Position numbers and translations under genes: made by a program. A stretch of 60,446 nt of DNA from Silicimonas sp. (lineage in GTDB: Bacteria; Pseudomonadota; Alphaproteobacteria; Rhodobacterales; Rhodobacteraceae): positions 1-60,446 of the forward strand of contig JAJDOD010000169.1 in assembly GCA_022340315.1 (NCBI GenBank), written 5' to 3'. Positions 50,145-58,981 of the stretch are shown in pieces; positions within the stretch are counted from its first letter, which is position 1; each line of letters starts with the position of its first letter. Below the pieces are notes generated by a model. It saw only the letters and a list, made by a program, of their open reading frames with translations, was not told the DNA's origin and ran no database searches.

Positions 50145-51805
50145 GTAAGGAGAGGTTGATCTATCTCCCCCTCGGAGGCGCGGGGGAAATAGGGATGAAC
50201 ACCTATGTCTATGGATGGGGTGCTCCGGGCAAGGAGCGGCTTATCCTGGCAGATCTGGGCGTGACTTTTCCGGACATGGACAGCTCGCCCGGCGTCGATC
50301 TGATCGTGGCCGATATCGCCTGGCTAGCGGAACGCGCGGACCGGATCGAGGCCATCTTCATCACGCACGCGCATATGGACCATGTCGGTGCAGTCGGTCT
50401 GTTATGGGATCGTCTCAAGGCCCCAATCCATGCGCGGCCATTCACCGGGCATCATGCGCGCGTCGCGATGGAGGAGAACGGTCATGACCCCGAGACGGTG
50501 CGGATCGTTTCGGCCTGGCCGGAACAGATCGAGGCCGGGCCGTTCAAGGTCGGTTTCGCGCCGATCAGCCATTCGATACCCGAAAGCTCGGCCTTGATCA
50601 TAGACACACCGGCAGGGCGCATCGTGCATTCCGGTGACTTCAAGCTGGATGAGACCCCGCTGGTTGGCGAACCGTTCGAGCAGGACTTCTGGGCCGGTGT
50701 CGGCGGCGGTGGCGTTCATGCGCTGGTCTGCGACAGCACCAATGTCTTCTCACCCTTGCCGGGCCGTTCGGAGGCGACCGTGGGACCGGAGATCGTCAAA
50801 CTGGTTCAGGATGCGCCGGGGATGTTCGTGGCGACGACTTTCGCTTCGAACGTGGCGCGGGTGAAGACGATGGCGGAGGCTGGCATCGCGGCCGGGCGCT
50901 CGGTCTGCCTGCTGGGACGGGCGATGCGGCGGATGATCGAGGCGGCGGTGCTAACCGGCGTGGTCACGGATTTCCCCAAGACGATCTCACCGGAAGAGGC
51001 CGAGGACATTCCACGCCAGAACCTGATGCTGATCGTGACCGGCAGCCAGGGAGAGCGACGGGCGGCGAGCGCTGCGCTGTCTCGCGGCAAGTACCTCGGC
51101 CTGGAACTGACCGAGGGCGATACGTTTTTGTTCTCTTCGAAGACCATTCCGGGCAATGAGCGCGGCGTCATCCGGATCATGAACGCCTTGTCCGAGAAAG
51201 GCGTCGACGTAGTCGACGACAGCAGCACGCTCTACCACGTTTCAGGTCATGCGAACCGCCCGGACCTTGAGCGGATGCACGCCCTGCTGAAACCCAAGAT
51301 GGTCGTTCCGATGCACGGCGAGCATCGGCACCTGCGCGAGCATTGCAAGCTGGCGGCGTCGAACGGGATGGCGTCAGTGCTGGCCGTGAATGGCTCGATG
51401 GTCGATCTGACGGGGGATGCGCCTGATATCGTTGAATATATCGAGGCGGGGCGAACCTATCTGGACGGTAACGTGATGATCGGTGCGCTTGATGGCGTCA
51501 TCCGCAACCGTTTGCGGATGGCGATGAACGGGCACGCGATCGTATCGCTGATCATGGAAGACGATGAGATGCTGGGCGAGCCCTGGGTCGATCTGATGGG
51601 GCTGCCGGAGCAGGGAAGCTCGAAGGCGCCGCTGGTGGATGTTCTCGAGGAAGACCTCAGCCAGCTGGTCGGCCGAGCCGGGCGAAAACTTCGCGGTGAC
51701 GACGACGATCTCGAGGAGGAGATCCGCAAGGCCGTCCGGCGGACGGCTCAGGACGAGATCGGCAAGAAGCCCGAAGTGACTGTGGTGATCAGCCGGCTTT
51801 CATAG
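50141..51805 (+). CDS. rnj: Ribonuclease J
   Basis: A 554-residue metallo-beta-lactamase/beta-CASP nuclease. FITHAHMDHVGAVG is the HxHxDH zinc site; HSIPESSALIIDTPAGRIVHSGDFK and the beta-CASP VTGSQGERRA, YHVSGHANRPDLERMHALLKPKMVVPMHGEHRHL blocks follow. It matures rRNA and degrades mRNA. ATG 50141 overlaps coaX. Order birA-coaX-rnj implies a shared transcript. Confidence 0.96.
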   Translation: MSKERLIYLPLGGAGEIGMNTYVYGWGAPGKERLILADLGVTFPDMDSSPGVDLIVADIAWLAERADRIEAIFITHAHMDHVGAVGLLWDRLKAPIHARPFTGHHARVAMEENGHDPETVRIVSAWPEQIEAGPFKVGFAPISHSIPESSALIIDTPAGRIVHSGDFKLDETPLVGEPFEQDFWAGVGGGGVHALVCDSTNVFSPLPGRSEATVGPEIVKLVQDAPGMFVATTFASNVARVKTMAEAGIAAGRSVCLLGRAMRRMIEAAVLTGVVTDFPKTISPEEAEDIPRQNLMLIVTGSQGERRAASAALSRGKYLGLELTEGDTFLFSSKTIPGNERGVIRIMNALSEKGVDVVDDSSTLYHVSGHANRPDLERMHALLKPKMVVPMHGEHRHLREHCKLAASNGMASVLAVNGSMVDLTGDAPDIVEYIEAGRTYLDGNVMIGALDGVIRNRLRMAMNGHAIVSLIMEDDEMLGEPWVDLMGLPEQGSSKAPLVDVLEEDLSQLVGRAGRKLRGDDDDLEEEIRKAVRRTAQDEIGKKPEVTVVISRLS

Positions 51806-51839
51806 CAGCGAAAACTGCCGCGTTTGCCGGTGACTTGCG

Positions 51840-53228
51840 TCAGCCCGCTTTCCGCTCGTCGAAACTCATGGCGATGAAGCTTGGCATGTGATCGCCCATG
51901 CCAACCGTCTTGTTTCCGCCGCCGTCGCGGCCGCCCGACCGCGAGTTGCGATTCTGCTGGCTCTGGGAAGCCTCGGCTTTCGGCGCCGGTGCTGGCGTAT
52001 CTTCGGACTTGGTTTCCTTGGGCTTGCCCCGTCCACGTTTCGGTTGTTCCGCGGGGCCGTCCTCGGTTGCAGCGGTGTTGCCGAGCGGATTCTCGGCGCG
52101 TGGAATCGGCTTGTCGATCAGCTTCTCGATAGCCGAGAGGTTCTTGTCGTCGATGGGCGCCGAGATCATTACCGCCTTGCCATCGCGGCCAGCGCGGCCG
52201 GTGCGGCCGATGCGGTGCACGTAGTCCTCGGAATGCGAGGGTACGTCGTAGTTGAAGACGTGGCTGACGCTGGGAATATCCAGGCCGCGCGCGGCGACAT
52301 CGGATGCGACCAGGAACCGAAGCGAGCGGTCGCGGAAGGCGTCGAGCGTCCGGGTGCGCTGTGACTGGTCGAGATCGCCGTGGATGGCGGCCGCGTCATA
52401 ACCGTGCTTTTTCAGTGACTTGGTAAGGATGTCCACATCGACCTTGCGGTTGCAGAAGACGATCGCGTTGGTGCATGCCTCGCCCTCGCGCTCGATCAGC
52501 GCGCGAAGAAGATCGCGCTTTTCCTTCGCGGCCCGGTCGCGTCGCGACGGTTTCATCAGCACGACTTCCTGGGCGATTGTCTCGGACGCCGTGGCCTGGC
52601 GCGCGACTTCGATGCGCTCGGGGTTCGACAGGAAGGTGTTGGTGATCCGCTCGATCTCGGGCGCCATCGTCGCGCTGAAGAAGAGCGTCTGGCGGGTGAA
52701 CGGCGTGAGCGAGAAGATGCGCTCGATATCCGGAATAAAGCCCATGTCGAGCATACGGTCGGCTTCGTCCACCACCATGATCTGAACGCCGGTCAATAGC
52801 AGTTTGCCACGCTCGAAATGGTCGAGCAGGCGTCCCGGCGTGGCGATCAGAACGTCAACGCCGCGGTCGATGAGTTGGTCCTGTTCCTTGAAGCTGACAC
52901 CGCCAATCAGGAGCGCCTTGGTGAGCTTCACATTCTGGGCGTAGGTGTCGAAGTTCTCGGCCACCTGTGCCGCAAGCTCGCGGGTCGGGCAGAGTACGAG
53001 GCTGCGCGGCATTCTCGCACGTGCGCGCCCGCGCGCCAGCAAGGTGATCATCGGCAGGGTGAAACTGGCGGTCTTGCCGGTACCGGTTTGGGCGATGCCG
53101 AGCACGTCGCGCCCTTCGAGCGCGGGGGGAATCGCACCTGCCTGGATCGGGGTTGGGGTTTCGTAGCCAGCCGCCTCAACGGCCTTGAGTACTTTTGGCG
53201 ACAGCGCCAGGTCAGAAAACTTTGTCAT
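51840..53228 (-). CDS. DEAD-box RNA helicase (RhlE-like)
   Basis: A 462-residue helicase. Q motif region FSDLALSPKVLKAV...PTPIQAGAIP, motif I AQTGTGKT, II DEAD, III SAT, VI HRIGRTGRAG are all present. The C-terminal tail is low-complexity Gly/Arg/Asn/Ser with Pro, as in RhlE homologues. ATG 53228 is preferred for the MTKFSDLALS start. It converges on rnj with a 34-bp gap. Its leader is a 425-bp noncoding region with unusual structure. Confidence 0.94.
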   Translation of the reverse strand: MTKFSDLALSPKVLKAVEAAGYETPTPIQAGAIPPALEGRDVLGIAQTGTGKTASFTLPMITLLARGRARARMPRSLVLCPTRELAAQVAENFDTYAQNVKLTKALLIGGVSFKEQDQLIDRGVDVLIATPGRLLDHFERGKLLLTGVQIMVVDEADRMLDMGFIPDIERIFSLTPFTRQTLFFSATMAPEIERITNTFLSNPERIEVARQATASETIAQEVVLMKPSRRDRAAKEKRDLLRALIEREGEACTNAIVFCNRKVDVDILTKSLKKHGYDAAAIHGDLDQSQRTRTLDAFRDRSLRFLVASDVAARGLDIPSVSHVFNYDVPSHSEDYVHRIGRTGRAGRDGKAVMISAPIDDKNLSAIEKLIDKPIPRAENPLGNTAATEDGPAEQPKRGRGKPKETKSEDTPAPAPKAEASQSQQNRNSRSGGRDGGGNKTVGMGDHMPSFIAMSFDERKAG

Positions 53229-53297
53229 ATCGGTCCAATACTTACGGACCAATCCGTGGCCCGTCGTCTGATGCGGCGGGTCCGGATGACCACAGGC

Positions 53298-53306
53298 TTA
53301 TCCACA
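53298..53306 (+). promoter_or_regulatory. DnaA-box match
   Basis: TTATCCACA matches the E. coli DnaA-box consensus exactly. A near match, CTATCCACA, is at 53586-53594, about 280 bp away on the same strand. Two sites alone do not make an origin. Confidence 0.4.
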
Positions 53307-53371
53307 AGCTGCCGCGTTGGGCATCACCTAGATGAATGTGGCAGACTCGTCAATGTGTCGTTAAAAACCGT

Positions 53372-53456
53372 CAACAATACGTTTCATTTGCGCCTATTGT
53401 TGCCAAAATTTTGGCGTCGTCATTTGCCGGAAATGACAGCATTTCCACTGAAATGC
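53372..53456. repeat. Cluster of four inverted repeats
   Basis: CAACAATA (53372-53379) pairs with TATTGTTG (53395-53402). GCCAAAATTTTGGC (53402-53415) is a perfect 14-bp palindrome. GTCATTT/AAATGAC (53419-53437) and GCATTTC/GAAATGC (53439-53456) are perfect 7-bp stems. They touch or nearly touch each other, which is far beyond what 85 random bases would give. Confidence 0.75.
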
Positions 53457-53570
53457 CGAGGAACCATGTCAGATATCCGGAATTCGGTGCTCCGACGGTT
53501 ACTTCGGCGTCGCGGCGGGCGCGTGCCTTGGGAACGGGGCAGCGAATGTGTTTACGGCCTCGTTGGTGCG

Positions 53571-53586
53571 TTAACCATTTGTTAAC
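53571..53586. promoter_or_regulatory. CtrA-type binding site
   Basis: TTAACCATTTGTTAAC is a perfect match to the alphaproteobacterial CtrA consensus TTAA-N7-TTAAC. The nearest gene reading away from it is the helicase, about 340 bp off on the minus strand. ChpT, which feeds CtrA phosphorylation, is encoded earlier in the window. Confidence 0.45.
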
Positions 53587-53653
53587 TATCCACAACCGAG
53601 GAAATCCGCTTTTCGACTACTGCAGCCGCGCCCGGCGCGATGAATCCGGTGCG

Positions 53654-55264
53654 TCAGTTGACTTGCATTTCCTTCGTAGCCGAGAGCGTCAGGTCGGGGT
53701 GATCCCGCTCGATCCGGTCGATGTCCCATTGCAGGCGGGTGAGGAATACAACGTCGCCGTCATTGTCATGTGCGATATGCTGCTTGTTCGCGGCGATGAA
53801 GGCGTCGAGCTTGTCTTTTGGGCCGGTCACCCACCGGGCGGACGTGAACTGCGAGGGTTCAAAACGTACCGGAAGGCCGTATTCGCCCTCGATTCGCGAG
53901 GCGAGGACCTCGAATTGCAGCTGACCTACCACGCCGACGATGAAGCCCGAGCCGATATTCGGCTTGAACACCTTTGCAGCCCCTTCCTCGGCGAACTGCA
54001 TCAGTGCCTTGTCGAGATGCTTGGCCTTCATCGGGTCGCCTGCACGGCAGGTTTGCAGAAGCTCGGGCGCGAAGCTGGGGATGCCGGTCACGCGAAGCGC
54101 CTCGCCTTCGGTGAGCGTATCGCCGATGCGGAGCTGACCGTGGTTGGGTATGCCGATGATGTCGCCGGCCCAGGCTTCCTCGGCCAGTTCACGATCGGCG
54201 GCGAGGAACAGGACCGGGTTAGAGATCGCCATCGCTTTTTTCGAGCGGACGTGATGCAGCTTCATGCCACGTTCGAAGTGACCGCTGGCGAGGCGCACGA
54301 AGGCCACCCGGTCGCGGTGCTTCGGGTCCATGTTGGCCTGAACCTTGAAGACGAAGCCTGCGACCTTTTCCTCGTATGGGCTGACCTGCCGGGGTTCGGC
54401 GGATTGCGGTTGCGGAACTGGGCCATAGTCGCCGATCCCGTCCATCAGTTCCTTGACGCCGAAAGAATTGATGGCGCTGCCGAACCAGATGGGTGTGAGC
54501 GTGCCGTCCAGAAAGGCATGAGCGTCAAAAGGGGGAAGCAGTTCGCGGGCCATTTCGACCTCTTCGCGGAGCTGCGAGAGGAGACCGGCGGGGATCAATT
54601 CGTCGAGCTTCTGGTCGTTCAGCCCGTCGATCTTGATACTTTCGGCGCGCCTGTTCCGATCGGCACGTTCCATCAATTCGAGCCGGTCGTTCAGCATGTC
54701 GTAGGAGCCGAGGAAGTCGCGGCCCATGCCGATGGGCCAGCTTGCAGGGGTCACGTCGATCGCCAGGTTTTCCTGGATCTCGTCGATGATCTCGAAGGTC
54801 TCGCGGCTTTCGCGGTCCATCTTGTTGCAGAAGGTCAAGATCGGCAGGTCGCGTAGCCGGCAGACCTCGAACAGTTTCCGGGTCTGGCTTTCCACACCCT
54901 TGGCGCCGTCGATAACCATGATGGCTGCATCGACTGCGGTGAGCGTGCGATACGTGTCCTCGGAGAAATCCGAGTGGCCGGGCGTGTCGACGAGGTTGAA
55001 CCGGAAGTCGCGGTAGTCGAAGGACATCGCACTGGCGGAAACCGAAATGCCGCGATCCTTCTCCATCGCCATGAAGTCTGAACGCGTGCGTCGCGCCTCG
55101 CCCTTGGCGCGAACCTGACCGGCCATCTGGATCGCGCCGCCATACAACAGGAACTTCTCGGTCAGCGTGGTCTTGCCCGCATCGGGGTGCGAGATAATTG
55201 CAAAGGTCCGGCGCCGCGCGATCTGGGGCGGCAGGTCAGGTGTATTCGAAGAACGGTCCAACAT
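53654..55264 (-). CDS. prfC: Peptide chain release factor 3
   Basis: A 536-residue translational GTPase that recycles release factors. G1 SHPDAGKTTLTEK, G3 DTPGHSDF and NKMD are visible; the C-terminal domains are typical of RF3. ATG 55264 gives the usual MLDRSS...RRTFAIISHPDAGKT start; a longer frame to 55381 has no support. No strong ribosome site, and CATTATAT lies close upstream, so it could be leaderless. Confidence 0.95.
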   Translation of the reverse strand: MLDRSSNTPDLPPQIARRRTFAIISHPDAGKTTLTEKFLLYGGAIQMAGQVRAKGEARRTRSDFMAMEKDRGISVSASAMSFDYRDFRFNLVDTPGHSDFSEDTYRTLTAVDAAIMVIDGAKGVESQTRKLFEVCRLRDLPILTFCNKMDRESRETFEIIDEIQENLAIDVTPASWPIGMGRDFLGSYDMLNDRLELMERADRNRRAESIKIDGLNDQKLDELIPAGLLSQLREEVEMARELLPPFDAHAFLDGTLTPIWFGSAINSFGVKELMDGIGDYGPVPQPQSAEPRQVSPYEEKVAGFVFKVQANMDPKHRDRVAFVRLASGHFERGMKLHHVRSKKAMAISNPVLFLAADRELAEEAWAGDIIGIPNHGQLRIGDTLTEGEALRVTGIPSFAPELLQTCRAGDPMKAKHLDKALMQFAEEGAAKVFKPNIGSGFIVGVVGQLQFEVLASRIEGEYGLPVRFEPSQFTSARWVTGPKDKLDAFIAANKQHIAHDNDGDVVFLTRLQWDIDRIERDHPDLTLSATKEMQVN

Positions 55265-55400
55265 GGGCGGGCATATAATGTGCGACTTGCGGATGTGCAC
55301 GCGGATTGTTGTTGCGCCGCGAGGTGCAGTTGCTAGGATGAGAACATAACAGGAACAAATTTCGGGCAGATTTAATTTCACGCTTCAGGGAGTAGACAAG

Positions 55401-55772
55401 ATGACGACCAAGGACATTGCCGAAAAACTTTGCGAACATTGCCACAACCATTCCGAAGCCCAGGCCTTGGAGGAGCTTTACGCCGAAGATGCTGTCTCGG
55501 TCGAACCGATGGCGCCGGAAGGTCAGAGCCCCGTCAGTGAGGGTCGAGATGCGATCAAGGGCAAGCACGACTGGTGGGCAGCAAATTTCGAGGTGCATTC
55601 CGCCGATCTTGAAGGGCCGTTCATCAATGGCGACCGGTTCAGCGTGATCTTCGAGATCGACGCCACCGACAAAGGGAGCGGTCAGCGCTGGAAGGCGAAG
55701 GAAGTTGCACTTTACGAGGTTGAGAACGGAAAGATCGCGCGCGAGAGCTTTTTCATGATGCCGATGGGCTGA
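55401..55772 (+). CDS. SnoaL/NTF2-like protein
   Basis: A 123-residue protein of the SnoaL-like cone-shaped fold. AEKLCEHCHNHSEAQALEELYAEDAVSVEP is the opening, then EGRDAIKGKHDWWAANFEVHSADLEGPFINGDRFSVIFEID and an ARESFFMMP end. Members are isomerases or have no enzyme activity; the substrate is unknown. A likely promoter is TTGCGC/TAGGAT at about 55312-55339. It is divergent from prfC. Confidence 0.85.
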   Translation: MTTKDIAEKLCEHCHNHSEAQALEELYAEDAVSVEPMAPEGQSPVSEGRDAIKGKHDWWAANFEVHSADLEGPFINGDRFSVIFEIDATDKGSGQRWKAKEVALYEVENGKIARESFFMMPMG

Positions 55773-55830
55773 AGTATCGCGGGGGCTTTGCCCGCGTGCT
55801 TTCCGGAGTGTCTTTACAAGGAAGAATACC

Positions 55831-56097
55831 CTAGTCGAGGCCGGCGCGGGAGCGGAGGGCTGCAAGCTCGTATGCGTGGCCTTCGCCCCCGAGTTGGCTT
55901 CCGGCCCGTCGGTCCCAATAGGCAGCGTTTCCATGATCGCCTTCAATCCGGTGAAGCAGTGCGTGAATGGCATCGAAAAGCGGTACGCCTTCGTGGGCTT
56001 GCGCGATTTGATGTGCCGCCTCCCAATGGTCGTTGACCTCGAAACCGCTGTCGCGGATTGCAGATAGGGCCTTCTCGGCGTCTGAAACGGCTGGCAT
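55831..56097 (-). CDS. Small conserved hypothetical protein
   Basis: An 88-residue helical protein. EVNDHWEAAHQIAQAHEG and HALLHRIEGDHGNAAYWDRRAG form a pattern with conserved His, Trp and Arg that recurs in a widespread bacterial family without known function. Cytoplasmic. It is divergent from the SDR gene and 48 bp from it. Confidence 0.72.
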   Translation of the reverse strand: MPAVSDAEKALSAIRDSGFEVNDHWEAAHQIAQAHEGVPLFDAIHALLHRIEGDHGNAAYWDRRAGSQLGGEGHAYELAALRSRAGLD

Positions 56098-56145
56098 GTC
56101 GGCTTTTCCCGATGATAGTCGGTATGAAACTCGAGGAGAACGATC

Positions 56146-56925
56146 ATGGATTTGGGGATCAAGGGCAAGCGGGCGTTGGTATGCGCGTCATCGAAGGGCT
56201 TGGGGCGCGGTTGCGCGGAAGCATTGGCGGAAGCCGGTGTCGATCTGGTTATGAACGCGCGCGGTGCCGAGGCGCTTGAGGCGGCGGCGGACGCCATTCG
56301 CGCGACCTACGGGGTCGAGGTGACCGCGGTTGCCGCGGATGTCACGACCGAAGAGGGGCGGCGCGCGGTTCTGGAGGCCGCAGGCGACGTGGACATCCTG
56401 GTTACCAATGCGGGCGGGCCGCCGCCGGGAATGTGGACCGACTGGGACCGCGAGGATTTCATCAAGGCGCTCGATGCCAACATGCTGACGCCTATCGCGC
56501 TCATGAAGGCGCTGTTGCCGGGCATGATGGAGCGCGGCTGGGGACGGGTGGTGAATATTACTTCAGTTTCGGTGAAGGCGCCGGTGAGCGTTCTGGGATT
56601 GTCGAACTCGGCGCGTGCAGGTCTGACGGGATATGTGGCCGGCACATCCCGGCAGGTCGCTGGGGCGGGCGTCGTGGTGAACAACCTGCTTCCGGGTATA
56701 CATGCCACCGATCGGATTGATGCGCTGGACGGTGGTGCCGCCAAGGCGGAGGGGATCTCGCTTGACGAGGTGCGGACGAAACGCGCGGCGAGCATTCCGG
56801 TGGGCCGTTATGGGACGGCAGAGGAGTTCGGGCACACGTGCGCCTTCATGTGTTCGCAATATGCGGGTTTCATGGTGGGTCAGAACGTTCTTCTGGACGG
56901 TGGAGCCACCAACACGACACTTTGA
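56146..56925 (+). CDS. SDR-family protein lacking the usual catalytic Tyr/Lys
   Basis: A 259-residue Rossmann-fold short-chain dehydrogenase. The nucleotide-binding region is ASSKGLGRG instead of the usual TGxxxGIG, NAG is present, and DGGATNTTL ends it. Where standard enzymes have YxxxK, the sequence is SNSARAGL, so Tyr is Ser and Lys is Arg by alignment to YSASKAGL. It may not be a conventional oxidoreductase, or may use other residues. Substrate unknown. Confidence 0.88.
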   Translation: MDLGIKGKRALVCASSKGLGRGCAEALAEAGVDLVMNARGAEALEAAADAIRATYGVEVTAVAADVTTEEGRRAVLEAAGDVDILVTNAGGPPPGMWTDWDREDFIKALDANMLTPIALMKALLPGMMERGWGRVVNITSVSVKAPVSVLGLSNSARAGLTGYVAGTSRQVAGAGVVVNNLLPGIHATDRIDALDGGAAKAEGISLDEVRTKRAASIPVGRYGTAEEFGHTCAFMCSQYAGFMVGQNVLLDGGATNTTL

Positions 56926-57001
56926 CGGCGCTTGCAGTAGGGGTGCGCGGTTGGTATCTGCGTTTGATTTCCGAGCGTAACGGTCGGATTAATCGGCGAG
57001 G

Positions 57002-58096
57002 ATGGGTTTGAGCACCGAAACGGACGGGCTGGTTGTCGAAGGGCTGAGCTTTGCGGTCGAGCGGCGCGAGATCGTGTCGGGCGTTTCGCTGCACGTCCGC
57101 TCGGGGCAGGTGACCTGCCTGCTGGGGCCGTCGGGTTGCGGCAAGTCGACGACCTTGCGGATCATCGCCGGGGTCGAGCGGCAGGATGCGGGTCGCGTGG
57201 TGTTGGACGGGCGCACGCTTTCCGATGAGAAACGGCATCTTGCGCCAGAGGATCGTCATATCGGACTTATCTTCCAGGATTTCGCGCTGTTCCCGCATCT
57301 CAACGTCGCGCAGAACGTCGGTTTTGGCGTTGCCGGAACTAACGCCGAACGCGAAGCGCGTGTGGGGAAGATCCTGGAACGTGTGCGCCTGAGCGAGTTT
57401 GCGGCCGCCATGCCGCATGAGTTATCTGGCGGTGAGCAGCAGCGGGTGGCCCTGGCGCGATCCATTGCGCCGCGCCCGCGCGTGATGCTGATGGACGAGC
57501 CGTTTTCGGGGCTGGACAACCGTTTGCGCGACGGCATCCGTGACGAGACGCTGGACATTTTAAAGGAGGAGGGCACGGCGGTCGTCCTGGTGACGCACGA
57601 ACCGGAAGAGGCGATGCGCATGGCCGACGAGATTGCGCTGATGCGGGATGGCCGGATCGTGCAGCAGGGGGCGCCCTATAACCTTTACAATGCGCCCTGC
57701 GACCGTATGGCGGCGGCGTTCTTCAGTGATATCAATGTGATCCGGGCGACGGTTCGGGGCGCTTTGACCTCGACCGCGTTCGGCGAGTTCCTGGCGCCCG
57801 GTGTGCCGGACGGAACCGAGGTGGAGATCATCATCCGGCCGCAGCACGTGCGGATCGACTTTGACAGGGGCGGCAAGGGGCCGAACCCGACGCCGGAGGA
57901 TGGGGTGCCGGCGCGGGGCGTGGTCACGCGGGCGCGGTTCATGGGTCACGAAAGCCTCGTCGAGTTCCGGATGGATTACGATGGTTCGATCATGAAGGCG
58001 ACGGTGCCCTCGGTATTCCTGCCGAAGCCGGGCACAGCGCTTTGGCTGATGATCCGCCGGGGACGATGCTTCGTGCTGCCGGTCAAGCCGGGCTAG
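57002..58096 (+). CDS. ABC-transporter ATPase (FbpC/PotA type), orphan
   Basis: A 364-residue ATPase. Walker A GPSGCGKST, signature LSGGEQQR, Walker B VMLMDEP and a H-loop THEPEE are present; the C-terminal third is a TOBE-like domain typical of importers of iron or polyamines. No permease or binding-protein gene is next to it in this window. The start could be ATG 57002 or TTG 57008. The last bases overlap the opposing WYL gene by 4 bp. Confidence 0.9.
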   Translation: MGLSTETDGLVVEGLSFAVERREIVSGVSLHVRSGQVTCLLGPSGCGKSTTLRIIAGVERQDAGRVVLDGRTLSDEKRHLAPEDRHIGLIFQDFALFPHLNVAQNVGFGVAGTNAEREARVGKILERVRLSEFAAAMPHELSGGEQQRVALARSIAPRPRVMLMDEPFSGLDNRLRDGIRDETLDILKEEGTAVVLVTHEPEEAMRMADEIALMRDGRIVQQGAPYNLYNAPCDRMAAAFFSDINVIRATVRGALTSTAFGEFLAPGVPDGTEVEIIIRPQHVRIDFDRGGKGPNPTPEDGVPARGVVTRARFMGHESLVEFRMDYDGSIMKATVPSVFLPKPGTALWLMIRRGRCFVLPVKPG

Positions 58097-58791
58097 GTCG
58101 GTTTTGCCTCTGGCACGGGTTGCATACGGTCGAGATAGTCGGCCAGCGTCTTGCCCGGTTCCTCGTCGAATGTCTCGAATCCGATGTCGAGCGTGCGGAT
58201 GCGATCGACGCGAAAGACCCTGAAATCGTTTCGTAATTCGCACCATCCGGTGAAGGTCCAGACGCGGCCCCAGTATTCCATCTGAAGCGGGCGGACGGTG
58301 CGCCGGGTCTCGTCCTTGTCCGGGGCCTGATAGGTGATATCGACCTTGCGGCGCGAGCGGATTGCGGCGCGAAGCGGGGCCATGTGGACGAAGCCGCGGG
58401 CCGCCTCGGCGAAAGGATAGACGGCGAAGCCCCAGCCCGAAGCGGGGGCGGCGCGATCCTCGGGGAGGACCGCGTCAACCTTCTCGGAAAGGGTCTGTGC
58501 CGCCAATTGCAGCTCCTCGTCCGCCGCTTTCGAGACGACGGCGAGGCCGAGATGCAGCGCTTCGAGTTCGGCCAGCGAAAGGTTCAGCGGCGGCAGGGTG
58601 ATAGGCGCGGTCATCATGTAGCCCAACCCTCGTTCGCCCTCGACGGGGATGCCGGAGGCGATGATCGTGTCCATGTCCCGATAGAGCGTGCGCACTGACA
58701 CGCCAAGCCGATCCGCCATGTCCTGGCCGCGATGGAGGCGTCCGTCGCGGAGGATCTGGATCAGTTCGAAAAGGCGATCGGTGCGGCGCAT
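58093..58791 (-). CDS. WYL-domain transcriptional regulator
   Basis: A 232-residue protein of the YafY/YobV type. The N-terminal HTH (RRTDRLFELIQILRDGRLHRGQDMADRLGVSVRTLYRDM) is DeoR-like, and residues about 130-215 form the WYL domain with WTFTGWCELRNDFRVFRVDRI. WYL regulators sense ligands, often nucleic-acid related. An inverted repeat 52 bp upstream may be its own operator. It is divergent from tatA. Confidence 0.88.
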   Translation of the reverse strand: MRRTDRLFELIQILRDGRLHRGQDMADRLGVSVRTLYRDMDTIIASGIPVEGERGLGYMMTAPITLPPLNLSLAELEALHLGLAVVSKAADEELQLAAQTLSEKVDAVLPEDRAAPASGWGFAVYPFAEAARGFVHMAPLRAAIRSRRKVDITYQAPDKDETRRTVRPLQMEYWGRVWTFTGWCELRNDFRVFRVDRIRTLDIGFETFDEEPGKTLADYLDRMQPVPEAKPT

Positions 58792-58842
58792 TCAAGCGTT
58801 TCTGATTCGTAATTGTAATGGTTTGAGAGCGGCGGTTCTCAA

Positions 58843-58860
58843 CTGACATTAACTTGTCAG
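58843..58860. promoter_or_regulatory. Inverted-repeat operator candidate between WYL gene and tatA
   Basis: CTGACA (58843-58848) and TGTCAG (58855-58860) are perfect inverted copies with a 6-bp TTAACT spacer. It lies between the divergent WYL regulator and tatA, where an autoregulatory site is expected. Confidence 0.45.
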
Positions 58861-58981
58861 GTGGCGATCTGCATCCGGAAAAACCACTGATCTGTCGCGG
58901 TAGTTGCGTTTTGCCGCTTTCCCCGCGCGCGAGGGGCGCTTACATACACGCTCGAATTTCAAAATGGAGTGCAAGGGACCC

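Larger units (their letters stand above)
53229..53653. other. 425-bp palindrome-rich gap upstream of the helicase gene
   Basis: No convincing gene is seen; a 39-residue frame at 53466-53585 and long antisense frames are judged noise. Four inverted repeats occur in 53372-53456, a perfect DnaA-box match lies at 53298, and a perfect CtrA-type site sits at 53571. GGTCC/GGACC inverted copies occur just upstream of the helicase start. It may be a structured leader of the helicase mRNA or a protein-binding site. Confidence 0.6.

Noticed and set aside
53466-53585. 39-residue open frame in the gap upstream of the helicase
   Set aside because: Arg-rich and short, with no clear ribosome site, and it ends inside the CtrA-type site. 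Left out as likely chance.
53229-53653. Chromosomal replication origin
   Set aside because: Only one perfect and one near DnaA box; no AT-rich unwinding region of the usual kind; highly expressed genes on the left read toward the site. The signal is kept only as a finding worth checking.
53336-54856. 506-codon plus-strand frame crossing the gap into prfC
   Set aside because: Almost all of it is antisense to prfC, and the upstream part runs through the palindrome cluster. No domain recognised.
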